A DNA stretch of 64,000 nucleotides from Hericium rajendrae (lineage: Eukaryota > Basidiomycota > Agaricomycetes > Russulales > Hericiaceae): assembly GCA_033439255.1 (NCBI GenBank), contig CM065889.1, positions 248,001 through 312,000 on the forward strand, read 5' to 3'. Every line of letters starts with the position of its first letter. Positions within the stretch are counted from its first letter, which is position 1. Positions 44,225 to 56,100 of the stretch are shown here, one piece after another. A program made the translations under genes and the position numbers. The notes below the pieces were generated by a model. The model was given only the letters and a program-made list of their open reading frames with translations, ran no database searches and was not told where the DNA came from.

Positions 44225-45467
44225 TTATTTTGTCAAATGCCGGAGGTACTGAGCTGATCAAATAGCCACGTTAGTGTTCGCATCAGTGCTTGGGATGTGC
44301 AGACATACCAGTAACCATGGCATGGTCGCGTTCATATGGCTCCAGCGTGATTTGCTCCAGAGGCTTGAACTTTTCCGCCCGAAGCGCCTGAACCTCCTTG
44401 GTGAAGACAGCTTCCGCTGGTGCTGTGGAGTCGATACAGTTTGCTTTGATCGAAATCACAGCATGACCACCTTCCTTCAAAAAGCAGTGGGCATTGTGCG
44501 CCACAATACGAGCTTGGTCCGGTTGCGCGACATCAGCGAAGATAACATCGACAGTGGACATGAGCATCCTGTATTTTTGAGGGAAACGCGCATCCTCAAT
44601 AATTGCTAGGACATATATGAGACTTCGCTGAGACGACCAAAGTTATGAAAAGGACCTACGAATGACATTGGTTCGCTTTTTCGCCATGTTAATTAGGTCT
44701 CGGCCCGACCGAGGTGAGAACTCGACGGCGTACACAACACCCTCCTGTTAACAAGACACATTAGTCACACCCCATGTCAATTGAACAGCCAGCAATACTC
44801 ACGGGACCCACGATGTCAGCTACATGACTGACACTAGTGCCGCTAGCTGCACCAAGATACAGCACCTTCTTACCGGGCGCAATGAAGATGTTCTCCATAC
44901 CACCCAGAACACCAGCAGCGAGCTTACTCCGGAAGGGATTCCAAACCCGGTACTCAGTCTTCGTGTCGTCGGCGCCATTTTCGATGCTGATGCGTTTTTC
45001 GCCGTAGACTGACTCGCCGGGCACGAGGTTCTTCGTGACAAGCATCGAGTCCTTGCCCTTCGCGATGAAAATGCCGGCATGTCTATGGGGTTCCAAAATC
45101 ACGCTCGAGCCGCCTCTGGCCTCCAAACTTCCCACCACGTCCTCCTCCTCTTGGACCGCCGCGAGGTGCTCCACGACCTCCACCCCTTCCTCGGGACTGA
45201 ACGCCTCCGCCTCGGACACCGCCGCCTGAGATTCGAGATTAGAGAAAAGCCTTATCCCAAACCAGAGCACACGCACCACGTCCCCCTCTTCCTCCAAATC
45301 CGCCTCCACCTCTACCACCGCCCCGACCACCACGGTCTCCGCCTCCTCCTCTTGAACCACCACGGAATCCACCACGTCCTCCTGGAGCACCTAAAGATGC
45401 GACGACGAATCACGATGTTAGTTACAACACCATTCCATGAGTTGATTATTAACGCACCAAATGCCAT
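44225..45467 (-). CDS. NOP1: Fibrillarin, box C/D snoRNP 2'-O-methyltransferase, one 1-nt insertion
   Basis: Nucleolar enzyme guided by box C/D snoRNAs to methylate rRNA ribose. Exons 45467-45458, 45390-45277, 45225-44803, 44744-44660, 44605-44309 and 44253-44225; removing one base gives 957 nt, 318 aa. The N-terminus [15 protein letters not shown] opens a Gly/Arg-rich (GAR) domain. The methyltransferase domain reads [40 protein letters not shown] and [20 protein letters not shown] (AdoMet motif). It continues with [40 protein letters not shown] and [18 protein letters not shown], and ends AQYLRHLTK. The insertion is an extra G in the GGAGGCC stretch at about 45118-45124, just where the GAR tail meets the domain. 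The last intron uses the first of two nearby acceptors. Confidence 0.96.
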
Positions 45468-46175
45468 GTTCCTATGTTTGAGTGTTGGCTTTTTGACGGA
45501 GCCTTGGACGCTGTTCTTCTCAGAAATTTTGATGTCGAATTGGTCTGCGGCTGAAAAAGTTAGGCGGCCAAATACGCGCAAAGTACCTGGCGCCCGCGCT
45601 CCATGATCTATCGATCTATTGATAATGCTTTCCTCGAGGCCTGCCCTGCTCCGCCGGCTCGCTTGGACGTGACCATCGCCATCATCGAGATCAGAAGGAA
45701 TGGCACTGTTGGCATGCTTGTCAACCCGGTATCAACCAGCTCAGTGATGTAGAGAAGGGTGACATTTTCTGTGAGCCTTTATTATCGTCACTTGTGCATG
45801 CTATTGTCGCTGATGTACTTTGCCCGACCTAGGATTGTCGCGATCAGATTTTTTATTGAGTTGTTGTGTCCATCTTCGGACCATGGTATATCTAGGCATG
45901 AGCACCTTATGTCTGGGATTCTGCTCGCCTGTATTTCTAAAATTACAGGATTGCTTCATCAGAGCGCGTGATAAGATGAGTCCCTGCTGACTTGTACCCG
46001 AGGCCTGCCCGATACTTGCGAATCACTTCATAATCCTACCTATCTTTGGCATTCAGGCTTCGAACTCATAATCTTGTGTTTTCGTGTGAACAGCTATCAG
46101 AACTACATAAATCCGAAATGAGACCTCACGCGCCTTCCTAGATCCCCCCGCAGCGTCGCATCGTGCTCTGTGCAG
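45468..46175. promoter_or_regulatory. Divergent promoter region, NOP1 / GST
   Basis: 708 bp between opposite start codons. AT-rich in the centre; no gene or named site seen. Confidence 0.4.
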
Positions 46176-47136
46176 ATGGTTGCGACCAAGTTACCCACCA
46201 GAATCACCTTCTTCGACCTCCCCACGCAGGTGGGTATACCCACGTCTGTAAACACCTGGAAACTTCGGTATGGAATACCGACCTTATTTTCTTCGTTCAC
46301 TGAATTCAACATTCTAGTATGGTGCTTAATTTCAAGAGACTTTCGTACACGACACATTGGACTCCCACCTCCCTAGCCACCGAAATCTTGCAGCAGCATA
46401 ACATTCCTCCTAGCGGAAAGCACTCGGATGAACGTCCACACTATACTGTACCAGCACTCATCGACCACACCCCGCAAGACATGAACCCGTCTGCACAGTC
46501 CGTGCGTCTATCGGACTCCACACGCATTATCGAATACCTGGAACGCGCGTACCCCGAGGCATCTCTCCCGCCCCAGATGCAGGCGATGATTACCCCTTCT
46601 CACGAGAATTATTCCCCATGAACTCTCGTGCGCTGCATGCGTTCGTTGAAAACCACATACAGAACGTGATGAAGCCTCCGATCTACAATTTGTACACCGT
46701 AGCGCTTTACAAATCGAAGCTTCCCCGCGACCAGGTCGACTACGCCGCTCGGAAGCTCGGCGCTCGAGGCGTAGCTTCGATTGAGGACCTCGAGGTGAAT
46801 GGGACAGAAGCTCGAGCCGCTAAGGAATGGGAGAAGCTGCGCGACGCGTTCAGAGTGCTCGAGGAGGTACAGAAGGAGGCCGAGGCTTACTATCGCCAAA
46901 CGCAGGATCCAGGCAAACTATCGCGAGATGGCACTGGAATACCGGTCTTCCAGCCTCCGGGTTTAACGTACTCGGATTTCGCGGTCGCCGCGGTCTTGAT
47001 GATGATTCGCAACCTCAGCCCTGACGAGGCGTGGCCGAAGGTGACGGAGTGGGACAGTGGACGATGGGGACGACTGTTCCAAGAAGTGGAACGGCGATGG
47101 GCAACTGTAGAGGGCGAGATGAAGACGGAGACGTAA
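46176..47136 (+). CDS. Glutathione S-transferase, possibly fungal GSTFuA/etherase-like
   Basis: Two-domain GST. Exon 1 is 46176-46267 and exon 2 starts at 46318, with a 50-nt intron. The thioredoxin-like N-terminal domain reads RITFFDLPTQVGIPTSVNTW, KLRMVLNFKRLSYTTHWTP, then HYTVPALIDH (the cis-Pro region) and SVRLSDSTRIIEYLERAYPE, the glutathione-gamma-Glu binding SDS motif. The helical C-terminal domain is MNSRALHAFVENHIQNVMKP, then LTYSDFAVAAVLMMIRNLSP and WDSGRWGRLFQEVERRWATV. Between YPEA and ELFPMNSRAL (about 46555-46615) the frame shifts by one base. The SxNTWK start resembles wood-decay basidiomycete GSTFuA/Ure2-type enzymes, but subclass is a guess. Convergent with the next gene. Confidence 0.8.
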
Positions 47137-47337
47137 CTGTTGCGTCCTGGGACTCAAATAAAATGGTGCAATATATGCATATGAATAAGTCACCTACAGA
47201 TGCCATCGATCTATTAATTTTCCAGGTTTGCTCGGAATCTTCGATCCTGCGTAAACGATATATGGATTGTATAGATGTAAACTGGAGCTACACCGCGACG
47301 AAAAGACTGTGTGCTACTTGCATAGTGTTATAACATA

Positions 47338-48797
47338 TCACAACTTGGCCGAGACAGAACGCGAATCAGAATGCTGCAGCCGGATGACGATCTTGCCGAA
47401 CTGCCCACTCCGATTCATCAGTTCAAACCCTTCTTCGGCACCATCAAGGCCCTCGAAGACATGTGAGACCACTGGTACGATCCCATGCTCGGCGATAAAG
47501 CGAGTCCCATCGATGAGATCCTGGTGCGAACCCATCGTAGATCCTAAAGGTTGAGGAGACCAAGATCGTCAGCACGCAGCACACGATGAACTCTGGGTCA
47601 GAATTCACCTATGAGCTGATGGTTCTTCAGGACTTCGCGCATCGAGAATGAAATCTGAGGATTGCCGGTCATGCCGTAGCAGACAATGCGACCGCCCTGT
47701 TTCAAAACCTTATTCAGCTTGCGGGCGATGTCGTCTCCTCCAGAATCAACGACAGAATTCAAGCTGGTTTGGCCGTTGGCCTTCAGAAGCCTCTCCAGCT
47801 GAGATGGCCAATCGGCTGTCATTCCGACGATCAGAAAATAGATCGAGGAGGGATGATAAAAACTGACCATGCTTGTAGTTGACGCCACCTGAAGCACCCA
47901 GAGCTACGGCTTGTGCAATTTTCGTTTCGCTGCTACTGGTTACATACACATTGGCACCCTTCGCGAGGCACAGCTGGAGTGACAGCAGGGCAACGCCACC
48001 GCCTATCCCGGTGATGAGGACATTATGACCTTTTTCGACGCGAGCATTGATAGCAACAGCCCTTCAATCACCAGTGAGCATGCACTGGTATGCGCTTGCA
48101 AGGAGAATAGCCCAAGGACAGACCTCCACGATGTCACACCACCAAGAGGCCATGCCGCTACATGAACGTCATCGAGGTGTGCCGGACTCAGGATAACCTG
48201 GTCACGCTCCACTATAACGTACTCCGAGAAGGTGCCGATGGGAGGACGCGCGCCTCCACCCATGATGCCAACGCCCTGTCTGCGGACTATTCACATAGAA
48301 CGGATGCTGCAAGTGCCAACATCTGCGTACGGTGATTCTGGTGACTCCGGGTCTTTCTCCCATCCGCGCATGGGGACGAGGAATACACGCTTGTTCAGCA
48401 GTTCATCAAAGCTTTTCGATGAGGCAACGACGATCCCTGCCCTGAAATATGAATGGCAGCATTACGACCCAAAGGCAGAATGTATATACCTGCGCCGTCT
48501 GAACCAAACGTGCTACCAAAGACAATTCCGGGATATAGTCCCTTTCGAATCCAAACCTGTCGAGGTCAGACGACCAGATGTATGAGGGAGTTTGTAGCTC
48601 GTAATATGGGACAACGAACGAACGTCTCTATGGTTGAACGCGGCTGCATTGATCTTCACCAAGACTTCGCCATCTTTCAGCGAAGAGATTGACTTCTCCT
48701 CAACCGTTGCATCATGGTAGACTGGCTTGCTCTTCTTGGCGGCTTGCCGAACAACAAGGGCTCGGGTGGTTGCTGGTATCGAGCGCACGCTGTGCAT
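47338..48797 (-). CDS. MDR-family oxidoreductase (quinone/alcohol dehydrogenase-like)
   Basis: NAD(P)H-dependent reductase of the medium-chain superfamily, similar to yeast-type zinc-type alcohol-dehydrogenase-like proteins; substrate unknown. Exons 48797-48624, 48556-48490, 48436-48331, 48279-48124, 48061-47868, 47815-47609 and 47543-47338 give 369 aa with all phases closing. The GroES-like half reads LKDGEVLVKINAAAFNHRDV, WIRKGLYPGIVFGSTFGSDG and GTFSEYVIVERDQVILSPAH. The Rossmann half has GHNVLITGIGGGVALLSLQL (GxGxxG-like), then GASGGVNYKHADW and GGRIVCYGMTGNPQISFSMR. Catalytic-zinc ligands were not obvious. The exon-3 acceptor is the second of two AGs. Divergent from the TFIIIC gene. Confidence 0.88.
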
Positions 48798-49249
48798 AGT
48801 TCCTGAGTAAAGTGCGAACAGTGCCCTCTGGTCAAAACTGCCTTTCAATCATCAGTTAGTTAATGCTTTCTCACCTATAAGCTATGAAAGCTGGTGAGTG
48901 AGGACTGTGATGGACTGCGCCGGAGCACCGTGAGAAATCCCCGACATTTACATGGAGTTGGCGAAGTAGCAATCGTGGGAATCGTCAGTGAATCGTCTCC
49001 CTACAGCTGCTCCGTCCTTACTTTGGTCAACGACTTCGTCCGCGGCCTCTTTCGACGTTTCTGCCCCCATCCGTCATCATATATGTACGATACGAAGTTA
49101 ATGTGACCATTTATCTTGCTACATTGACGTTTCTAATCTCACGAGAAGTCATACCAAGCCAAGTACGTGGAAGCGCTGCTAAATTTTGATGTTCATCAGT
49201 GTCGAACCTCTTCATCCGGACTTTTTTCGATAGGTCTCCAAGACGAAAC
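48798..49249. promoter_or_regulatory. Divergent promoter, MDR oxidoreductase / TFIIIC subunit
   Basis: 452 bp between opposite start codons (48797 and 49250). No named element recognised. Confidence 0.4.
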
Positions 49250-52125
49250 ATGGACCGAGAGCTTCGTCCGCGCAAGTCTCGACAGAGCTACGCTTATCTG
49301 TTTGCTGAGGAAGACGAAAACGGTGCCGGCCCCTCTGTACCAAAGGCGACGTTCGATGAGGACGGCGACAGCGAGAGCGATTTCGCTCCTGCAGAAGCCG
49401 AAGCCGCCGTATCAGAGGACGAAGAAATCACTGATGCGGACCTCCTAGATGAACAGGAAGGCGCCATCCCACTGGACACCAACGAGCGCGAGGGATCATT
49501 TGCTCCCTCCACTTCCACAGCGCCTGCAGCAAGAGGCAAAGGCAAGAGTTCCAACAAGAAGTCGACGGAAAAGAAAAGCGCGTCGATAACAGCGCCTGGT
49601 GTCTCTCTCCCACAGAATCGGCAGATGTATTCTCTTCCTACGCCAAGCGTCCATCATCGCCATAAGGCAATACCTATTTTTCACCGTACTGGGCCCGTTG
49701 AGCGGCTGGTGCATCTCCCAAGGCCATTTGGTGCCAACGAGACAGTTCCAACAAATAATTACACCACCGATGATGATGTCATTGCCAGACTGAATAAAGC
49801 CTGGGGCTACAATGTTGGTCCTGGTCCTCTTTGGGAGCTTCTTGAGGATCGCGGCTGGTATAAGGAGGCTCTCATTCCTGACGAAGGTCAAGAAAAAGAA
49901 GAAAACCGTCGTCCGCGAGTTCACCAAGACGTTCAGCTCCAAAATTTCTCTGTCCTGTGTCCCGCGTGCGCATTTATCTCACGCATTGTCGTGTCTTTCC
50001 TTCTAACTTTCCCTTCAGCGACGCGGCGCCCTATTTGCCCAAGGGAGATTCAAGCGGGGACGCAACGCAACGCTCTCCCGTGTCATGCTATCTCGGTCCC
50101 TTTGCAAAGCAGACCCTCGTCCAAATGAACGTGTTCGATTCAATCCCGATTTGTACGTTCTTTCAGCCTTCTCATAAACGATCACGCTGATACGTGATAG
50201 CTCAATTCATCCCAGAAAGCAAGTCCCACGTTTTTAATGCAGGAGGGCCCGTGTGGGGCCTTGACTGGTGCCCAATCCATCCTCTCGATCGTCCGCGTAA
50301 GTCTCCTGCTTAATCTTACGCAGCCAAGCACAACATTCACATCGCAAATATAGATTGTTCGTTCAATCAATATCTAGCTATCGCACCTTTTCCATCTACA
50401 TCCCATTCTCCTATCGTCGGAAAGAAGGCCGCACGTCCTTCTCATGCCTGTATACAAATTTGGAGCTTGGGTCCCAGCCGTCATGTTGAAGATGGCAATG
50501 CCGCCGCCACTGGCGGCGACGATGAGCATGGCGAGATGCGGTGCGAAATGATACTGTGCATCGAGAGCGGGCCCGCATTTGAGCTGAAATGGTGCCCTCT
50601 TCCATCTCATGATTCGGTCAGTTCGCAGGTCTTCTCAGAATCACAACGACTAAAAGTCCGTTTCAGCTCTCGGCTTCTCGTTCCGATCTCCAGAAGCGCA
50701 AGCTTGGTTTACTCGGAGGCACATTCGAGGATGGCTCCGTCTCCATCTATGCTGTCCCGTATCCTGCGGACCTGCGGAGTCCCGATGATGATCCTGCATC
50801 GCCTGTGTTTGGTACGATTCCATGCAGTGTCTCGATGTCTGTACGCTGAGAAGCTCGACACACAGTTAGACATTCTGAACCACTTGTCCGCATCGAGTTG
50901 GAGGAGGCGTCCTGTTGGTCCTTTGACTGGGCAAATAGCGAGGTCATCGCCGTGGGTTGCACCAACGGTACGTAGTTTTCTTGCATGAATATTTTCTCGC
51001 TCACCTCCAAATTCCACAGGGGTAATAGCCGTGTATGACGTGGGTCGTATTCTCAAAGCACCACAAGGCAGCAATCAAGGTAGGTTGCTGCTTTCATTCA
51101 TTCATGCGGACATTCATGTCTCGGCAGATATCCTACCAACGCACTATATCCCCGTACATCAATCTGCCATTCGTGCCATTTCGTGGGTCCGCGCGCCGCC
51201 CTCATCCGCGTCTGGAGAGACACTCATGAACGAAGACCCGACCATCATCGCCAGTGGTGGTTATGACGGGATGGAGTGCCTCACAGACATCCGCGAACTA
51301 TCAGGGAACTTCATGAACAGGACACGAGGTGAACATTCTTGTCATTTTCCAAGCGGAAGGCCATCACCTCATCGTCTGTCTCCAGATGTCATCAACATCA
51401 TACCGTACTCGCCGTACGCAGGAGGCCCAGTGACGATTGATCGTGATAACATTGTCAAGCTTTACTCTGTATCGCCCAGCATGCTGGGGAGAGGGCATAT
51501 GCTAATAGAGCCAATGGGCCCAGTATGGGTGGGTCATCCAGCACCGGTGGCAGTCTCTTATCAGCTTATGCAGCCGTCTAGTGCGCCAGCCCGTCAGATT
51601 ATCATCCGCAACTAGCCGTCGGCTCCGCGGACGGATGCTGCAGCACCACGAACATGCTCAGATCGACAAGACGAGGCGGCTCCGTCGTACGTCCCCGCTC
51701 TGTCCTCCGTCCCTTCTGCTGACATGACCGAAACGCCCAGCCCTTCCTCACGCACAAGATCTACCAGCTCGACTACAGCCGCAGCGCAAAGACGTTCCGC
51801 ATGCTGGAGCGCTTCCTCCCGCAGGAGATGCCCGACCGCTCGTCCGCGACGACGCGCGCGAAGAGGGGCGCGCCGTCCCCGCCCGTCGGCACGGGCGCGT
51901 GGCCCGCCGAGGTGGGCGTGCTGCGCGTCGCGTGGCATGCGGGCGGCGGGCTTGGCTGCCGCGCCGCTGCTCGCGAGCGGGACGGCGTCGGGGCTGTGTC
52001 GCGTCGATTGGCTCATGGGCCGCTGGGCGCGGGATAGGATGCCGTATGGGAGCGTGGAGACGATGCGGGGTGAGGCGGGCGCGATGGACGTCGATATGGC
52101 GGACGAGGACGAGGATTCTAGTTGA
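49250..52125 (+). CDS. TFIIIC WD40 subunit (Sfc6/Tfc6-like), one 1-nt insertion
   Basis: Probable WD40 subunit of RNA polymerase III factor TFIIIC, which binds the B box of tRNA genes. Exons 49250-49965, 50019-50152, 50201-50296, 50354-50616, 50667-50811, 50866-50967, 51020-51079, 51128-51328, 51386-51528, 51582-51686 and 51741-52125. Removing one base gives 782 aa. The N-terminus MDRELRPRKSRQSYAYLFAE is basic then acidic. WD-repeat blocks: VFNAGGPVWGLDWCPIHPLD, ACIQIWSLGPS, LGLLGGTFEDGSVSIYAVPY, CWSFDWANSEVIAVGCTNG, PTHYIPVHQSAIRAISWVRA and SDYHPQLAVGSADGC. The end returns in another frame as LCRVDWLMGRWARDRMPYGS and an acidic tail, after an extra G in the G run near 51943-51950. Sfc6 identity is from the block order I recall in basidiomycete homologues. 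Confidence 0.8.
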
Positions 52126-52340
52126 AACTGCGAATGAGGGCGGGTGAGGGACAGATGAATGAACGGAGATGAAGATTAAGCCTTGAGAGAAGAAGACGAA
52201 ATGAAACGATGTACTATTCTGGACGATGCGTATCGATTCAGGGTGAGGCAGGAAATGAACGATGACAGCATATATACACGCTGACATGAAAAAACTCTGC
52301 ACATGAAGAATTGACGCCTCATTGAACCCGTGCTACTAGT

Positions 52341-53148
52341 TCAGGGTCTGCTGCCGCTCAGTAGCCCGAAGCGTCTCTCCGCTTCGTATAGTTCCCAACA
52401 TTCTATGACAGGCGGGTTGCGAAAATCGACCTCAGCGAGGGCCGGAATGCCATTGCGGCACGCATGGCGCTCAGCCCTGGCAAAGTCGACGAGGTACACC
52501 GACCTGTCCTTCATCACGAAATGGTGGTAGTCGCCCAGACCTCTGTGCAAGATGCCCGCCTGGTGCACCCGGCAGGCCGCGAGCATCACAAGGCGGCTAC
52601 AGGAACGCGTGTAAAAAATGGCAAAGGGACGCCCAGGATACGGACACGCACTTGAATTCTTCCACGTCCTTGAGAATGACGTCGGTGCCAGTACAGAGCT
52701 CCATGACCAAGCACGCCGCGACGTTGGAGCCCACCGAGCCCGTGTACATGCCGTAGAAGCTAGGCACGGCCAGGCCGTAGAGGTGGCGGAGCTCGTAGCT
52801 GTAGAACTGACACTCGCGCGCGAGCTGGGCGACGCCGCCGGATCCGGTGGCGAACTTGATGCAGACGCGCTTGGGCCATGGCACGTCCTCTCCCTCGTAG
52901 GCAACCGTGGCCGCGAACACCTTGCGCTTCGGATTATCGACGATAGGGTGATAGGGGACGTGTTCGCGGGCGGTAGGACAGATGCCGAAAAGCCGCTCAT
53001 CGATGGTCACGGTGGCATGAAATGCCTCCCGTGTCCAGCCAGTGCTGATGAAATGGTGGGTGCGGTCTTTATGGAAGACAAGGTCGAGAGTGCTGTTTTT
53101 GCTATTGGAGTCGGCATAAGGCCCGACGGCGAAGGGTGGAGGGATCAT
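52341..53148 (-). CDS. Degenerate kinase-fold protein (probable pseudokinase)
   Basis: Exons 53148-52652 and 52596-52341 give 250 aa in phase. The start ATG 53148 (MIPPPFAVGPYADSN) is the first true ATG of the frame. Segments resemble a small-molecule or protein kinase core: KRVCIKFATGSGGVAQLARE (a VxIK-like lysine and a following Glu helix), YGMYTGSVGSNVAACLVMEL (hinge-like), VHQAGILHRGLGDYHHFVMK and SVYLVDFARAERH. The catalytic HRD is HRG and the metal-binding DFG is DFA, so two key aspartates or glycines are altered. Many mushroom genomes encode such proteins. No substrate can be proposed. It is convergent with the TFIIIC gene. Confidence 0.72.
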
Positions 53149-56100
53149 GGCGGACGGGCGGGCGGGCGGTTCGCAAACTGCAAGGACAGTGGGGTCATGG
53201 CTCAAAAAATGACGGTAGTTTTATTGCAGAAAGAGCAACAATAGCGGTGGATATGTGGCCTTTGCCCTTTGATCGTCGTCTAGGCGTTTGTGGACTGCTA
53301 AAGCGAGGTGCCCCTTCAAGCCCGCGTGGCTTAAAGTCAGCGAAGTCGATATATTGCAGGGCATTGTCCAATGAGATCCACCCATCCGAAAATACTGCCA
53401 GCAGCGGCTACTATGGAACAGATGAACCAAGTGCTGGGTGTTGAAAAGATTTGAGCGACTCTCATTGTGACGACGAGGTCCGAGGACCACGCTCCACAGT
53501 GATCACAGAGATTCTAGATAACAGACAGTGGGTGCTGAAGAAAAATGAAGAGCAAAATGTGAGAAACAAGAGATGCAGCGGGTTGGACGTGCCGTCGACA
53601 CAGGGTTAGAGACTGGAGATGGTGGCGGAAAGCAGGAGAACATGTGCGGCGGTTGAATTGATTTGTCGCGAGGCTGGACGCGGTTCCCTTGCCGAACTCA
53701 GAAATTCCAGAATACGAAATAATTGTTCGCGATGTCGCTTGGCCACTTTTCCGCACATCATCCACGACATATTGCTCTTTTGCGACCGTGGCCTTTCTTC
53801 AACTGAACTCTCCTTACCGTACGCTGACGCGCCCGACAACGACGATTGTTCATGACCATGTGCTTGATCTTGTGATTTGGCGTTGTATCAACCGCCCAAG
53901 GGGATCTATTTTCAGCGACGTCCAGCTGCAGGAATCGGTGTCCTTCAGTTTCGCATTCTCATCGGATTCACACATCTTGTCTTCACAGGCCGTTCAGGAT
54001 GCTTGTCTTTGGACGTGTCGATGTCCTTGCCGTGGGTCTCGCAGGTTTTGCTGCCTGGGAAGAACAGCCGGCCCACAATAGCTGGCTCGAACCATCCATG
54101 GCAGATTTTGTATGGTTACGACCAGCGCTTCATCCCATCTTTGCCGCACAATCGTGCGGAAAAGGCCAGGGGATGCGCCGGTCAATGCTCAGATCAGCCC
54201 ACCGTGCGTGTATCAGTCATAATTCTCTTGCTTCATTTGCGTCCTGTGCAGTAACGAGCTGGAGGCCATCGCATGGCGTGTGCATGGGCCGCCGCCAGAG
54301 AGGAGAGCAGCTCTGTGACGATGCGTTCGTCGTCTTCATGTGCTTGGCTCGCCCATGACGTGCGGGTCCTCACCATGTGTACGCGCTTCTGTGGTGATCT
54401 TGTGGCACAACATTTTCTGTTCAGATGTTGATGTCAAACATGGCTTCGGGCATGGTTGGATCAGGCACTCGTAGTTGGAAGAAGGCAGAGATGACTCGCC
54501 TTTCAAAATCTACAGACCGTCCATCAGTGGCCCGTGATGTGACATCACTTATGTGACGCTAATGTCACGGGCCCGCGAGTCGAGGACACTCCATTTGTGC
54601 GTGGTTCGTTGATGTCTGCTGTCTGGACCTTGGAAAGGGTGCTATCCGGAGGAATGTGTCTAGGGGCTCTCTGGCGAGATACTGCTTGTGCCAGCTGCGG
54701 ACTCGATGTGGAGAGCTCGGCCTAGGATCAAAAGGCAGAGTTGGAGGGCAGCAGGATGCTGGCTACGCCAGTGACCAATTCGTCCCGTGGCTTATGTGCC
54801 GTGTGCTAGCTCTCTGTCAGGTGTAACATGGCAGGATACATGGATAAAATGGGTAGCGTGGGACCGCAGGGCTGGTAATTGCTGGGCTTTGCACGCTTGA
54901 GCGTCCCGGACGCTCAATTTGCTGCACCAGGATCTCCAAGGGGAAGTCGCTGGACGGGGTGGATGGCGAAAGGATGGTGTCCATGGTTTGATGGGAGCTA
55001 GCGGTGAGGCTCAACGGCCAAGCCCTGCACGCATATAACCGTCGCGGATGGGCACTGTGCTACACCGGCTGCATCTGGGTAGGATGGGCCCTCAGCGAGA
55101 CCGTCTTCCATATGAGCAGCGGCGAGGCGCAGCTGCCGAGTCATGCATACTCACCATGCCGGATTATTGTCGTGTTGCAGCCATCCCCGCATGCAGAAGC
55201 GCATCAACAGCGCCTGTGCTTGCAATACGAGCGGTATCGAAACGTGACTGCTGTGGTTGTGTAGTGAAGCATCCGCAGACGCTCAGCGGACTGCACTGGC
55301 CTGTGGATGGACGGTCGGCAAACGTTGGGGGAGTGGGTAAGTGGGTCGTGCACCGTCCTTGTTGAACTTGATGCAGGGTGTTCGTGCGGGAAGGATGAAT
55401 CTGTGGCGGAGACTTCTGGGACCGTCTCTCTCGGCTTCTGATCCCATCCAAAACGAGAATATTATTGACGATGGCATTTTTATTAATTGCAGGACTCCAA
55501 ATTCTAGAAGGGATGCATTTTGGGGAGAAAAGAACAAGGCCTATGGTAGGGTTATCTGGGAATATGATGGTATAGGCCAGAAAGTTTGCACGAAGACGCG
55601 GGATATCAGCGCGCGCAGGTCGCCGCATCCCCAAATGGCCTACGGTCTCGCCCAAACCAGCAGGACGTGGTCTTCTTCGCACCCGCGATGTGAATATTAC
55701 AACACCGTTGCCGAGTCTATTAAATGCCATCGAGATATAAGGCTTCGCCTTCTCGCTGTCAGACCTGGATGTCCCCCCCTCCACGACTTCCGTCACCTGA
55801 AACATTTTCCCTCCCTCGGTCCCTTCCGCCATGCACCGTGATTCTGGCCGTTTACCGTCATACCGACATTCGTACCTCTACAGGTACCATCCCTATCCCT
55901 ATACCTTCCGGCCCATCATAAAGAGGATTCCGGTATGCACCCGCTTGACTATTGCCAGTTTTTCCATCAGCTTCGGTGCCAACATGCGGTTTACCCAGCG
56001 CCTCGTCAACGACAGTCGCAGCGACGTTTTCCGTTGGAGTGATTCCACTGCGCAGGTGCGTCTGGTTCGGCGCCGCCCATCCTCTTTCGTTGTTAAATTT

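Noticed and set aside
45312-45581. Longer fibrillarin start upstream of MAFG
   Set aside because: The extension reads like 5' UTR, and fibrillarins typically begin MAFG or similar directly before the GAR region.
55164-55832. 222-codon open frame on minus strand
   Set aside because: No recognisable segments or start context; kept only as part of the gap note.
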